Positions 55,819 through 64,000 of a stretch of DNA of 64,000 bases are shown piece after piece. A model generated the notes under the pieces. That model did not search any database. It worked only from the letters and a program-made list of their open reading frames with translations, and was not told the origin of the DNA. Every line of letters begins with the position of its first letter. Positions within the stretch are counted from its first letter, which is position 1. Made by a program: the position numbers and the translations under genes. This stretch comes from an uncultured Lachnospiraceae bacterium (GTDB taxonomy: Bacteria > Bacillota > Clostridia > Lachnospirales > Lachnospiraceae), in assembly GCA_946615865.1 (NCBI GenBank), contig CAMOIJ010000002.1, positions 62,001-126,000 on the forward strand. Direction: 5' to 3'.

Positions 55819-57390
55819 ATGGCAGTGCATTTATTTGGCGCGATCGACGTGGGCAGTTATGTCTATGAGATGAAGATCTTTGAACTGTCAAAAAAGAACG
55901 GGATCAGACAGATAGACAGCATCAGACATATGGTGGATATCGGCACGGACACTTATCACACGGGGAAAGTGTCCAGGGCTCATCTGGCTGAGCTCAAGCG
56001 GATCCTGACCGAGTCGGCCGAGATCATGAAGAACTATGGCGTAGAGGCCTACAGGGCATACGGGACCAGTGCTTTCCGCGAGATGAGAAATTCTAATATG
56101 ATCCTTGCCCAGATCGAACAGGAGACAGGGATCCATATCGATATCCTCGAGAACACGGAACAGAGGTTCATGGATTACAAGTCCGTAGCTTCCAAGGGGG
56201 AAGTCTTTACCCGTTTTCTGGAGCAGTCGACCGCGATCGTGGATATAGGCGGCGGGAGTATTCAGATCTCTCTGTTTGAAAAGGATAAGCTCAGCGCGAC
56301 GCAGAACATGCGGCTGGGCGTTTTAAGGCTGCGCGAACAGCTGGACCGCGTGGGCGCGAGGTCTGTTCAGAATGAGTCGCTGATCGAAGAACTTGTCAAC
56401 ACTCAGCTGAACGTCTTTAAGAAACTCTATCTCAAAGACCGCGATATCAAACAGATCGTTGTTATCGACGATTATCTCTCCGACGCCTCCCGCAACGGGA
56501 AGAATTTTTCCGGCACAGGCCGCATGATCCCCGGCGCAAGGGGACAGGCGGAATTCTTCGATACAGCGGCTCTCGGCGCCTTTATCGACGGACTGAGAGA
56601 TTATAACGCTTTTGACCTGTCCACAAGGCTTGGGATCTCTGACGAAAAGATCCCTCTTCTCAAGATCAGTTCAATCATTATCAAATGCATAGCCAAGATA
56701 ATGAAGGCGGATATCATCTGGGTGCCCGACGTCACGCTCTGCGACGGCATGGTCTACGACTATGCGGTGGCAAAGAGATATATTAAGCCCGCGCATGACT
56801 TTGAGCAGGATATCCTCACCTGCGCCCTGGAGACCTCAAAGAGATATAAAGGCAGCGAGGAACGGGCCAGGACGATTGAGCTCATCGCTCTTCAGGTCTT
56901 CGACAGTATGAAGAGGATACACGGCCTCAAGGACCGCGAGAGACTTCTTCTGCAGCTATGCGCTATCCTGCATGACTGCGGCAAATACATAAGCATGCAG
57001 AATCTCTCCGAGTGCTCCTACAATATCATCATGTCCACCGAGATCATTGGGCTTACGGGGCGTGAGCGGGAGATCGTCGCCAATGTCGTCAGGTACAATC
57101 ACCGGAGATTTGTATATTATGAAGAGCGCGGCGCTGAATCGGGTCTTACCAAAAAAGACTATATGATCGTCACCAAACTGACAGCGATCCTGCGGCTCGC
57201 GAACGGGCTTGACAGATCCCATAAGAAGAAATTTACAGACGTAAGGATCCGGCTCCGTGAGGGACAGCTGCAGATAACTGTCAGTACAAAGAAAGATATA
57301 ACGCTCGAAAAGGGACTTTTCGACAACCGCGCTAACTTCTTTGAAGAAGTCTTCAGCGTCAGGCCTGTGATAAGGCAGCGCGAATTCTAA
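55819..57390 (+). CDS. Ppx/GppA phosphatase with C-terminal HD domain
   Basis: The 523-residue protein has an actin-like Ppx/GppA fold (about 1-305): GAIDVGSYVYEMKIF, YRAYGTSAFREMRN, and the phosphate loop IVDIGGGSIQISLF. The C-terminal HD domain has LHDCGKYIS with the His-Asp pair. Such proteins degrade polyphosphate or (p)ppGpp. The N-terminal DVGS has Tyr where many homologues have Asn, a small deviation. It is 20 bases upstream of ppk1, so synthesis and breakdown of polyphosphate are probably controlled together. GAGG precedes the ATG. Confidence 0.9.
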   Translation: MAVHLFGAIDVGSYVYEMKIFELSKKNGIRQIDSIRHMVDIGTDTYHTGKVSRAHLAELKRILTESAEIMKNYGVEAYRAYGTSAFREMRNSNMILAQIEQETGIHIDILENTEQRFMDYKSVASKGEVFTRFLEQSTAIVDIGGGSIQISLFEKDKLSATQNMRLGVLRLREQLDRVGARSVQNESLIEELVNTQLNVFKKLYLKDRDIKQIVVIDDYLSDASRNGKNFSGTGRMIPGARGQAEFFDTAALGAFIDGLRDYNAFDLSTRLGISDEKIPLLKISSIIIKCIAKIMKADIIWVPDVTLCDGMVYDYAVAKRYIKPAHDFEQDILTCALETSKRYKGSEERARTIELIALQVFDSMKRIHGLKDRERLLLQLCAILHDCGKYISMQNLSECSYNIIMSTEIIGLTGREREIVANVVRYNHRRFVYYEERGAESGLTKKDYMIVTKLTAILRLANGLDRSHKKKFTDVRIRLREGQLQITVSTKKDITLEKGLFDNRANFFEEVFSVRPVIRQREF

Positions 57391-57409
57391 GTTCAGGGAG
57401 GAGTAAACA

Positions 57410-59617
57410 ATGGCATCAGAGACAATTGATTTCAGGAATCCGCAGTATTACATAAACAGGGAACTGAGCTGGATCGAATTTGACAGACGCTGCCTGAGCG
57501 AAGCCCGCAACAAAGAAAATCCTCTCTTTGAAAGGCTCAAATTCTTAAGCATCACGGCATCCAACCTGGATGAATTCTTCATGGTCAGAGTCGCTTCTCT
57601 GCAGGATATGGTGCAGGCGGGATATAAGAAAAAAGACATTGCGGGAATGACCGCTCAGGAGCAGCTTTCCGCCGTGCTTGAGGCAACCCACACATTTATG
57701 CAGCAGCAGTACTGGACTCTGAACAGGCAGCTGATCCCGGCTCTGGAGGAGCATAAACTCAGTATTGTTCGCGATCTGGACACTCTGAGCAAGACAGAAA
57801 TGCGCTTTATTGAGGACTATTACACCGCTACTGTTTTTCCTGTACTGACTCCCATGGCCGTGGACAGCTCCAGGCCGTTCCCTCTTATACGCAATAAGAG
57901 TCTTAATATCGGAGCTCTTCTTACAAGAAAAGAGACCGGCGCGCCCGGCATTCTCGGAACCGGAAAGAAATCCAAGAAAGCCGGAAAGTCGGGAAAAGAA
58001 AAGTATGAGTTTGCCACCGTGCAGGTGCCCGGAGTTCTCCCCAGGATCCTTATGCTTCCCAGAAAAGAAGGAGATCCCGGAAGGCTTGTCCTGCTGGAGG
58101 ATATCATCCGCAGATTCCTGCCCAGTCTCTTTGTAAACTATGAGGTCAAATGCGCGGGGCCTTACAGGATCATGAGGAGCGCCGATCTTGAGATCGCCGA
58201 GGATGAGGCGGAGGATCTTCTCAAGGAGATCCAGAAGCAGCTCAAGAAGCGTCAGAGAGGAGACGCCATCAGGCTTGAAGTAGAGAAGGGTATTGACAAA
58301 CAGCTCCTTGACTTTTTGATGAAAGAGCTCTCTCTGAGCATGGATTTCGTCTATGAGCTCGACGGTCCCCTTGATCTTACATATCTGATGAAGGCTTACG
58401 GGATCGACGGATATGACGAACTTCGGGAACACAGGTATGCAAAACCCCAGCTTGTGCCCGAATTCCCCGCCGGCTGCGATATTTTCGAGCAGATAAGAAA
58501 GGGCGATGTTTTCATGCATCACCCCTATCAGACTTTTGACCCGGTTGTGAAGTTCGTCGCGGCCGCCGCGGTGGATCCGGACGTTCTGGCGATCAAGCAG
58601 ACTCTTTACCGTGTCAGCGGAAATTCACCTATTGTCGCGGCGCTTGCCAGAGCAGCCGAAAACGGCAAACAGGTCACAGTCCTCGTTGAACTAAAAGCCA
58701 GATTTGACGAAGAGAACAATATCGAGTGGGCAAAACAGCTCGAGAAGGCAGGCTGCCATGTTATCTACGGACTTCAGAATCTGAAGACTCACAGCAAGAT
58801 CACGCTGGTAGTAAGAAGAGAAGAGGACGGCATTCGCAGATACGTTCACCTGGGAACAGGAAACTACAATGATTCCACTGCCAAACTCTATACGGACGTA
58901 GGACTTATGACCTGCAGCGATCCCATTGGCGAGGACGCCACCGCTGTATTTAACATGCTGTCCGGTTATTCAGAGCCGAGATTCTGGAACAAACTCAGTC
59001 TGGCTCCGCTGTGGCTCAAAGACAGATTTATCAACCTGATCGGACGCGAGCAGAGGCACGCCGAGAACGGCGAGACAGCGCACATCATTGCCAAGATGAA
59101 CTCCCTGTGCGATCCCGATATCATGGAAGCGCTTTACAGAGCAAGCGCGGCAGGAGTGGAGATCGAACTGATCGTAAGAGGCATCTGCTGCATCAGGCCC
59201 GGCATTCCCGGGGTCAGCGAAAATATCTCTGTCCGCTCGATCGTAGGCAATTTCCTGGAACACAGCAGGATCTACTATTTTGAAAACGGAGGATCCCCCG
59301 AGATCTACGCGGCGAGCGCGGACTGGATGCCCAGAAATCTTGACCGCCGTGTCGAGATCATGTTCCCGCTCGAGGACAGCAGGATCCGTGAAAAAGCGCT
59401 CCATATCCTCAAACTTGAACTGGAGGACACTGTAAAAGCGCATATCCTTCGAAGCGACGGTACTTATGACAGGGTTGACAGAAGAGGGAAGGAGCTGGTC
59501 AATTCGCAGCTTCAGTTCTGCGAAGAGGCAGTGAAAGAAGCGGCGGCTCTTAAGAGCGGCCATGATAACCGCACCTTTATTCCAAAGGAACCCGTGAACA
59601 CTCAAGCGGATTATTAA
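57410..59617 (+). CDS. ppk: Polyphosphate kinase 1
   Basis: PPK1 makes inorganic polyphosphate from ATP. The 735-residue protein has the N-terminal region NRELSWIEFDRRCL, the catalytic His 461 in LKTHSKI (autophosphorylated site), the YVHLGTGNYND segment and the second conserved His region LDRRVEIMFPLED. GGAGG precedes the ATG. It follows the ppx/GppA gene directly. Confidence 0.96.
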   Translation: MASETIDFRNPQYYINRELSWIEFDRRCLSEARNKENPLFERLKFLSITASNLDEFFMVRVASLQDMVQAGYKKKDIAGMTAQEQLSAVLEATHTFMQQQYWTLNRQLIPALEEHKLSIVRDLDTLSKTEMRFIEDYYTATVFPVLTPMAVDSSRPFPLIRNKSLNIGALLTRKETGAPGILGTGKKSKKAGKSGKEKYEFATVQVPGVLPRILMLPRKEGDPGRLVLLEDIIRRFLPSLFVNYEVKCAGPYRIMRSADLEIAEDEAEDLLKEIQKQLKKRQRGDAIRLEVEKGIDKQLLDFLMKELSLSMDFVYELDGPLDLTYLMKAYGIDGYDELREHRYAKPQLVPEFPAGCDIFEQIRKGDVFMHHPYQTFDPVVKFVAAAAVDPDVLAIKQTLYRVSGNSPIVAALARAAENGKQVTVLVELKARFDEENNIEWAKQLEKAGCHVIYGLQNLKTHSKITLVVRREEDGIRRYVHLGTGNYNDSTAKLYTDVGLMTCSDPIGEDATAVFNMLSGYSEPRFWNKLSLAPLWLKDRFINLIGREQRHAENGETAHIIAKMNSLCDPDIMEALYRASAAGVEIELIVRGICCIRPGIPGVSENISVRSIVGNFLEHSRIYYFENGGSPEIYAASADWMPRNLDRRVEIMFPLEDSRIREKALHILKLELEDTVKAHILRSDGTYDRVDRRGKELVNSQLQFCEEAVKEAAALKSGHDNRTFIPKEPVNTQADY

Positions 59618-59699
59618 CATTTATCACTCTTTATGGTATTCTGAATATATATGGGCACCAATCCAATCAGGACGCCGCAGTGAACAGGAGGGCGCAGTT

Positions 59700-60833
59700 A
59701 TGGCACAGGTATCCGAGATCAAAAAGGCACCCGCTAACCGTACGACAGGTTACGAGTATGAAAAAGACGCCAAGTTCGTCGCTTATGTCTCTTCTTATAC
59801 GAGAGGAAAGGGAGAGAAGTATGGGATCAGGATCTATGACGTTGATATGGAGAATGGCTATCTGACTCAGAAAAAGCAGATTGAGATCTCCAACTCTTCA
59901 TATGTAACGATCTCTCATAACAGGAAGTATCTGTATTCCATCACCGATTTTGGAATTGAAGCATACAGGATCGTTAAAGGAGGAGATCTTGAACAGATCA
60001 ACCTCGCTTCGATCAACGGGATGAGAGGCTCTTACCTCTCTACAGACTATGAGGACGAATTCCTCTTTGTTTCCGGTTATCATGACGGCAAGATCACAGT
60101 ACTCAGGCTCAATGACGACGGATCTGTCGGGGATATCTGTGACGAGCTCTTTCTGAAGGGGCTCGGCAGTATTGCGGAGCGTAATTTCCGTCCCCATGTG
60201 CAGTGCGTGAAGATGACCAGAGACAATCATTTCCTTCTGGCCGCGGATCTTGGAATGGATCACGTCAATGTGTATACCCTCAACAGAAAGAACGGACACA
60301 TCAAACAGTGCGCGATCCTTCATTCCGAACTCGAATCGGCTCCCAGGCATCTTAAGTTCTCCAAGGACGGCCATTTCCTCTACGTTGTCCATGAGCTCAA
60401 GAACATCATCGATGTGTATTTTTATCACGAAGTAGACGGCGCTCCCGATTTTGAGAAGATCCAGACGGTCTCGACTCTCAACAATTATCACGCCACAGGC
60501 TCGGCTGCCAGTGCTCTGAATTTCTCTTCGGACTTCAAGTATCTGGTCAGTTCCAACGCCGGCGACAACTCCGTCGTGATCTACAGGATCGATCCTGATA
60601 ACGGTTATCTGTACAAGATCCTCTGCCTGCCGATCAGCGGAGAGTATCCCAAGGACGCGGCGCTGTTCCCTGACAACAGGCACCTTGTGTCCCTTAACCA
60701 TGAGTCCAATACGATGACCTTCTTCAGTGTAGATCTCGAGAAAGGACTGCTTGTTATGCACGGCAAGGAGATCAAGGTTGACAAGCCCAACTGCATCATC
60801 TTCCACAAGCTTCAGGATGATCAGATCGATTGA
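59700..60833 (+). CDS. Lactonase-family beta-propeller protein (YbhE/6-phosphogluconolactonase-like)
   Basis: The 377-residue protein shows the repeated beta-blade pattern of the seven-bladed lactonase fold: VTISHNRKYLYSITDFG, LFVSGYHDGKITVLRL, HLKFSKDGHFLYVVHEL, FSSDFKYLVSSNAGD and FPDNRHLVSLNHES. Pgl of this type hydrolyses 6-phosphogluconolactone; many members have unproved substrates. An unusually long run of basic N-terminal residues precedes the blades. GGAGGGCGCAGTT is before the ATG. A promoter-like TTAACA-17-TATTCT (59614-59642) overlaps the ppk stop, so it may be transcribed on its own. Confidence 0.8.
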   Translation: MAQVSEIKKAPANRTTGYEYEKDAKFVAYVSSYTRGKGEKYGIRIYDVDMENGYLTQKKQIEISNSSYVTISHNRKYLYSITDFGIEAYRIVKGGDLEQINLASINGMRGSYLSTDYEDEFLFVSGYHDGKITVLRLNDDGSVGDICDELFLKGLGSIAERNFRPHVQCVKMTRDNHFLLAADLGMDHVNVYTLNRKNGHIKQCAILHSELESAPRHLKFSKDGHFLYVVHELKNIIDVYFYHEVDGAPDFEKIQTVSTLNNYHATGSAASALNFSSDFKYLVSSNAGDNSVVIYRIDPDNGYLYKILCLPISGEYPKDAALFPDNRHLVSLNHESNTMTFFSVDLEKGLLVMHGKEIKVDKPNCIIFHKLQDDQID

Positions 60834-60873
60834 TCTCAATGATGCAACAACTGGTTTAAAGGAGAGCTGATCA

Positions 60874-61986
60874 ATGGCTTCAGGCTCTGAATTCGGTAAA
60901 ATACTGCGCCTCACGACCTGGGGCGAATCTCACGGCGCCGGTATCGGCGCCGTTCTGGATGGATTTCCCGCCGGAATGGAACTGTCCGAAGAGGATATCC
61001 AGAAATATCTTGACAGAAGGAGACCCGGACAATCGGAGATCTCAACTCCCCGAAGCGAAGCGGACGCAGTTGAGATCTGGTCCGGCGTTTTTGATGGAAA
61101 GACTACGGGAACACCCATTTCTCTTCTGATCCGCAATACTTCCCACAGATCCGCTGATTACGGAAATCTGAAGGACTGCTTCAGACCGGGGCACGCGGAT
61201 TATACTTATTACAGTAAATACGGCTTCCGCGATTATCGCGGGGGCGGGCGCGCAAGCGCCAGGGAAACTGCCGGGCGCGTTGCCGCCGGCGCCATCGCCG
61301 CCAAATTCCTTAGAGAACTTGGCGTTGATATCTGCGCGTTTACCAGGGCGATCGGACCGGTTCAGATCGACGATAAACGCTTTGATAAAGACCTGATCGC
61401 AAAGACAAAGACATGTATGCCTGACGCCGAAGCGGACGAGCAGGCAATGCGCTTTTTAAAAAAATGCATGGAAGAGAAAGACTCCGCCGGGGGAGTGATC
61501 GAATGCGTTATCACAGGAGTCCCCGCGGGGATCGGCGATCCCGTCTTTGACAAACTCGACGCCGGGATCGCGCAGGCGCTCATGTCCATCGGCGCTGTAA
61601 AGGCTGTTGAGATCGGCGACGGAGTAGAAGCGGCTCTTTCTACCGGCTCTCAGAATAATGACCAGTTCTTTATGGCGGACGGAGCAGTGTCAAAATATAC
61701 AAACCATGCAGGCGGGATCCTCGGAGGTATCTCTGACGGTTCGCCGATCATATGCAGAGCTTATGTAAAACCCACTCCTTCTATTTTCCGGGAACAGAGA
61801 ACTGTGGATGAGAACGGCAATGAGAGGACCCTTCTGATCAAGGGAAGACATGATCCCGTAGTGGTTCCCAGAGCTGTAGTCGTAGTTGAAGGCATGTGCG
61901 CGCTCACTGTTTTGGACGCGATGCTTTCCAATATGACCAGCCGGGCCGATTCGGTCAGGGCATTTTACAACAAAAGGAAACAGTGA
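60874..61986 (+). CDS. aroC: Chorismate synthase
   Basis: AroC makes chorismate from EPSP, last step of the shikimate path, using reduced FMN. The 370-residue protein has the family signatures TWGESHGAGIGAVLDG, YRGGGRASARETAGRVAAGA and RHDPVVVPRAVVVVEG. AAAGGAG is before the ATG. The next gene tgt begins four bases after its stop, so the two are coupled. Confidence 0.97.
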   Translation: MASGSEFGKILRLTTWGESHGAGIGAVLDGFPAGMELSEEDIQKYLDRRRPGQSEISTPRSEADAVEIWSGVFDGKTTGTPISLLIRNTSHRSADYGNLKDCFRPGHADYTYYSKYGFRDYRGGGRASARETAGRVAAGAIAAKFLRELGVDICAFTRAIGPVQIDDKRFDKDLIAKTKTCMPDAEADEQAMRFLKKCMEEKDSAGGVIECVITGVPAGIGDPVFDKLDAGIAQALMSIGAVKAVEIGDGVEAALSTGSQNNDQFFMADGAVSKYTNHAGGILGGISDGSPIICRAYVKPTPSIFREQRTVDENGNERTLLIKGRHDPVVVPRAVVVVEGMCALTVLDAMLSNMTSRADSVRAFYNKRKQ

Positions 61987-61990
61987 CTTA

Positions 61991-63139
61991 ATGACAAAGA
62001 TGAAATATGAGATTATCAGACAGGAGGGCCTCGCGAAGAGAGCGCACATGGAGACTGTGCACGGAACGATCGAGACCCCTGTTTTTATGAATGTGGCCAC
62101 AGCTGCCGCGATCAAGGGAGGGCTCAGCGCCGACGACCTAAGAAGCATAGACACGCAGGTTGCTCTGTGCAACACTTATCATCTGCACGTAAGGCCCGGA
62201 GATGAGACAGTTTATAAGCTGGGAGGACTGCACGAGTTCATGAGATGGGACAGGCCGATCCTCACGGATTCCGGCGGTTTTCAGGTATTCTCCCTTGCAG
62301 ATCTTCGAAAGATCAAAGAGGAAGGCGTGACTTTCCACTCCCATATCGACGGAGCCAGGATCTTCATGGGCCCGGAGGAGAGCATGCGCATACAGTCCCA
62401 TCTGGCCTCAACGATAGCAATGGCCTTTGACGAGTGTCCTCCAAGCCATGCAGAAAGGGACTACGTGGAGAGATCCGTCGCGCGCACGACCAGATGGCTT
62501 CAGAGGTGCAAGGATGAGATGAAGCGCCTGAACAGCATGGAAGAGACGATCAACAGGGATCAGCTTCTCTTCGGGATCAACCAGGGCGCGGTCTATCCGG
62601 ATATCCGGATCGATCACGCGGAGCAGATCTCGGAAATGGAGCTGGATGGTTACGCTGTCGGGGGGCTTGCAGTAGGAGAGACCCACGAGGAGATGTATGA
62701 GATCCTCGACGCTGTTGTGCCTCATCTGCCGCGCAATAAGCCCACTTATCTTATGGGCGTTGGAACTCCCCAGAATATCATAGAGGGAGTTGCCAGGGGA
62801 ATCGATTTCTTCGACTGTGTCTACCCCAGCAGAAACGGAAGGCACGGCAACCTTTATACCAGCAAAGGTACTGTCAGGATCAATAACGCCAGATATGCCC
62901 TTGATAAAAGGCCGATCGAAGAAGGCTGCGGCTGTCCTGTCTGCAGGGCCGGCTACTCCAGAGGATACATCAGACACCTGGTAAAGGCTCAGGAGACTTT
63001 GGGACTTCGGATGTGCGTTATGCATAACCTGTATTTCTACAACAACCTGATGACGCAGATCCGTGAAGCGATCGACAACGGCACATTTTCCGCTTTCAGA
63101 AAGAGAATGCTGGAGCAGCTCGGGGGAAATGGCGACTAA
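61991..63139 (+). CDS. tgt: tRNA-guanine transglycosylase
   Basis: Tgt exchanges G34 of tRNAs reading NAY codons for preQ1, toward queuosine. The 382-residue protein has the base-binding Asp region TDSGGFQVFSL, the nucleophile Asp in GIDFFDCVYPSRNGRHGN, and the zinc site CGCPVCRAGYS with the later His of MCVMHNLYF. AAAAGGAAA precedes the ATG. queH lies about 38 kb upstream in the window; queA and preQ1 genes are not seen. Confidence 0.97.
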   Translation: MTKMKYEIIRQEGLAKRAHMETVHGTIETPVFMNVATAAAIKGGLSADDLRSIDTQVALCNTYHLHVRPGDETVYKLGGLHEFMRWDRPILTDSGGFQVFSLADLRKIKEEGVTFHSHIDGARIFMGPEESMRIQSHLASTIAMAFDECPPSHAERDYVERSVARTTRWLQRCKDEMKRLNSMEETINRDQLLFGINQGAVYPDIRIDHAEQISEMELDGYAVGGLAVGETHEEMYEILDAVVPHLPRNKPTYLMGVGTPQNIIEGVARGIDFFDCVYPSRNGRHGNLYTSKGTVRINNARYALDKRPIEEGCGCPVCRAGYSRGYIRHLVKAQETLGLRMCVMHNLYFYNNLMTQIREAIDNGTFSAFRKRMLEQLGGNGD

Positions 63140-63174
63140 ATAACTGTTTTGTGCGTCAATTCGCTAAATTTTCA

Positions 63175-63204
63175 TTGAAAAACACATAACGGTTGTTGTA
63201 TGAT
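63175..63204 (+). promoter_or_regulatory. Promoter of yajC
   Basis: TTGAAA (63175-63180), 18-base spacer, TATGAT (63199-63204). Confidence 0.5.
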
Positions 63205-63257
63205 ATGATTCAAATGATTTAGAGCCGCCTAAAAGGCGTGATTGGAGGTATCTTATT

Positions 63258-63581
63258 ATGAATGGATTCATGTTGACCGCAGCCGGCACACCTATCTTCA
63301 CGATCCTGTACATGGCTGTTATCGTAGGTTTCTTCTACTTCTTCCTGATCAGACCTCAGAGAAAAGAGCAGAAGGAAAAGCAGGCAATGCTCAGCTCACT
63401 GGCGATCGGTGACAGCGTGCTTACGACTGCAGGATTTTACGGAGTGGTGATCGACATGACCGAGGACACTGTTATCGTTGAATTCGGCAACAACAAGAAC
63501 TGCCGCATTCCGATGCAGAAGGCGGCGATCGTTCAGATCGAGAAGCCTGAGGATGCCCTCGAAACAGCGGATGACAAATAA
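63258..63581 (+). CDS. yajC: YajC, Sec translocase accessory subunit
   Basis: The 107-residue protein has one N-terminal membrane helix (PIFTILYMAVIVGFFYFFLI) followed by RPQRKEQKE and the small cytoplasmic domain with LAIGDSVLTTAGFYGVV. YajC associates with SecDF and helps protein export. TTGGAGG precedes the ATG. tgt-yajC is a conserved pair in many bacteria, but here a promoter lies between. Confidence 0.95.
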   Translation: MNGFMLTAAGTPIFTILYMAVIVGFFYFFLIRPQRKEQKEKQAMLSSLAIGDSVLTTAGFYGVVIDMTEDTVIVEFGNNKNCRIPMQKAAIVQIEKPEDALETADDK

Positions 63582-63595
63582 TAGATGTTAAGTCT

Positions 63596-63622
63596 GAAGG
63601 CATGTGCCCTGCACATGCCTTC
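63596..63622 (+). terminator. Intrinsic terminator after yajC
   Basis: GAAGGCATGTGC (63596-63607) pairs with GCACATGCCTTC (63611-63622), loop CCT; the tail TATTTGG is only partly T-rich. Confidence 0.7.
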
Positions 63623-63625
63623 TAT

Positions 63626-63653
63626 TTGGTATATCCCAAACGATCAATATGAT
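63626..63653 (+). promoter_or_regulatory. Promoter of leuB
   Basis: TTGGTA (63626-63631), 16-base spacer, TATGAT (63648-63653). The leader to leuB is only about 60 bases, too short for a T-box. Confidence 0.45.
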
Positions 63654-63716
63654 TCAAATTTCTCATCATAGAGATAAATTATTTTCATCTTTAATCAGCC
63701 ACGGAGGTTAGACGTC

Positions 63717-64000
63717 TTGAATAAAAAAATAGCAGTAATAGCCGGAGACGGCATAGGACCGGAGATCGTTGCCCAGGCCAGGAAAGTCCTTGACGGAGTA
63801 TGTGAGAAGTACGGACACACATTTACTTATACGGACGTCCTCATGGGCGGATGCTCGATAGACGCGTACGGAGTTCCCCTTACCGATGAGACGATCGAGA
63901 TCTGTAAAGCGAGCGACGCCGTCCTCATGGGATCCATCGGAGGAAACGCCGCCACCTCGCCCTGGTACAAGCTTGCGCCTGAACTTCGTCCGGAGGCCGG
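63717..64000 (+). CDS. leuB: 3-isopropylmalate dehydrogenase (5' part)
   Basis: The frame begins at TTG 63717, nine bases after GGAGG (63703-63707), and runs off the window. The visible 94 residues read KKIAVIAGDGIGPEIVAQA, a GCSIDAYGVPLTDETIE segment and AVLMGSIGGNA, which are those of LeuB and relatives (isocitrate and tartrate dehydrogenases). LeuB is favoured by GGDGIGPE-like start and SIGG; leucine synthesis is the likely path. Neighbouring leu genes would lie beyond the end. Confidence 0.88.
   Translation, partial: MNKKIAVIAGDGIGPEIVAQARKVLDGVCEKYGHTFTYTDVLMGGCSIDAYGVPLTDETIEICKASDAVLMGSIGGNAATSPWYKLAPELRPEA

Noticed and set aside
63623-63716. T-box leader before leuB
   Set aside because: About 60-90 bases with no T-box sequence or terminator after it.

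Overview
The window is ordinary, densely packed chromosomal DNA from a Gram-positive anaerobe of the Clostridia, most likely a Lachnospiraceae relative of moderate GC (about half by eye). The evidence is the gene families and their order: one-piece long PurL, rpmE-DUF1385-prmC-prfA, addBA, YerC-type TrpR-like protein, PheB-type ACT protein next to hom, a lone acyl-CoA dehydrogenase, and AGGAGG ribosome sites with several TTG starts. The genus cannot be named from this sequence. I see no insertion sequence, phage, CRISPR array, defence island or pseudogene.

Layout. 1-3.3 kb: 3' end of a purine operon (purE, purM, purN, purD). 3.4-5.2 kb: an exported SH3 protein with a very acidic tail. 5.2-9.5 kb: a GntR/YtrA-type regulator translationally coupled to clpC and radA, behind a perfect palindrome that overlaps the promoter. 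9.6-12 kb (minus strand): a zinc-ribbon membrane protein and a TPM-domain protein. 12.2 kb: gamma carbonic anhydrase. 12.7-19.5 kb: a complete branched-chain amino acid ABC importer (livKHMGF), then a CBS-ACT protein and an iron alcohol dehydrogenase. 19.5-19.6 kb: tRNA-Trp (minus). 19.8-23.6 kb: purL. 23.7-28.5 kb: queH, argS, a cobO-like P-loop protein, dapA and dapB. 28.6-29.4 kb: a eukaryotic-type HisA. 29.5-30.3 kb: divergent csp and yerC. 30.3-35.8 kb: yfhO, ACT protein, hom, lysC. 36-39.7 kb: a small membrane protein, guaB and glnS. 39.8-41.1 kb: a TetR regulator divergent from a YtxH-like acidic protein. 41.1-42.8 kb: uracil permease with a candidate attenuator. 42.9-50.1 kb: addB-addA. 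50.2-51.4 kb: acyl-CoA dehydrogenase. 51.5-55.7 kb: CPBP protease, rpmE, DUF1385 protein, prmC, prfA. 55.8-60.8 kb: ppx/GppA-HD, ppk1 and a lactonase-fold protein. 60.9-64 kb: aroC, tgt, yajC and the start of leuB.

How the genes fit together. Much of the window serves nucleotide and amino-acid supply: purEMND and purL (IMP synthesis), guaB (GMP branch), uraA (pyrimidine uptake), lysC-hom-dapA-dapB (aspartate family), aroC, leuB, a HisA and the Liv importer. Translation is served by argS, glnS, tRNA-Trp, L31, prmC, prfA and the queuosine enzymes QueH and Tgt. Genome and protein upkeep is served by addAB, radA and clpC.

No wholly new system is evident. The best leads are local: the HisA of eukaryotic type away from any his operon; the GntR-clpC-radA unit in place of the textbook ctsR-mcsAB-clpC-radA operon; a 13-codon leader peptide running into a terminator upstream of uraA; a hairpin over the ribosome site of lysC; and a TetR palindrome over its own -10. 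Transcription signals were read by eye and are predictions.
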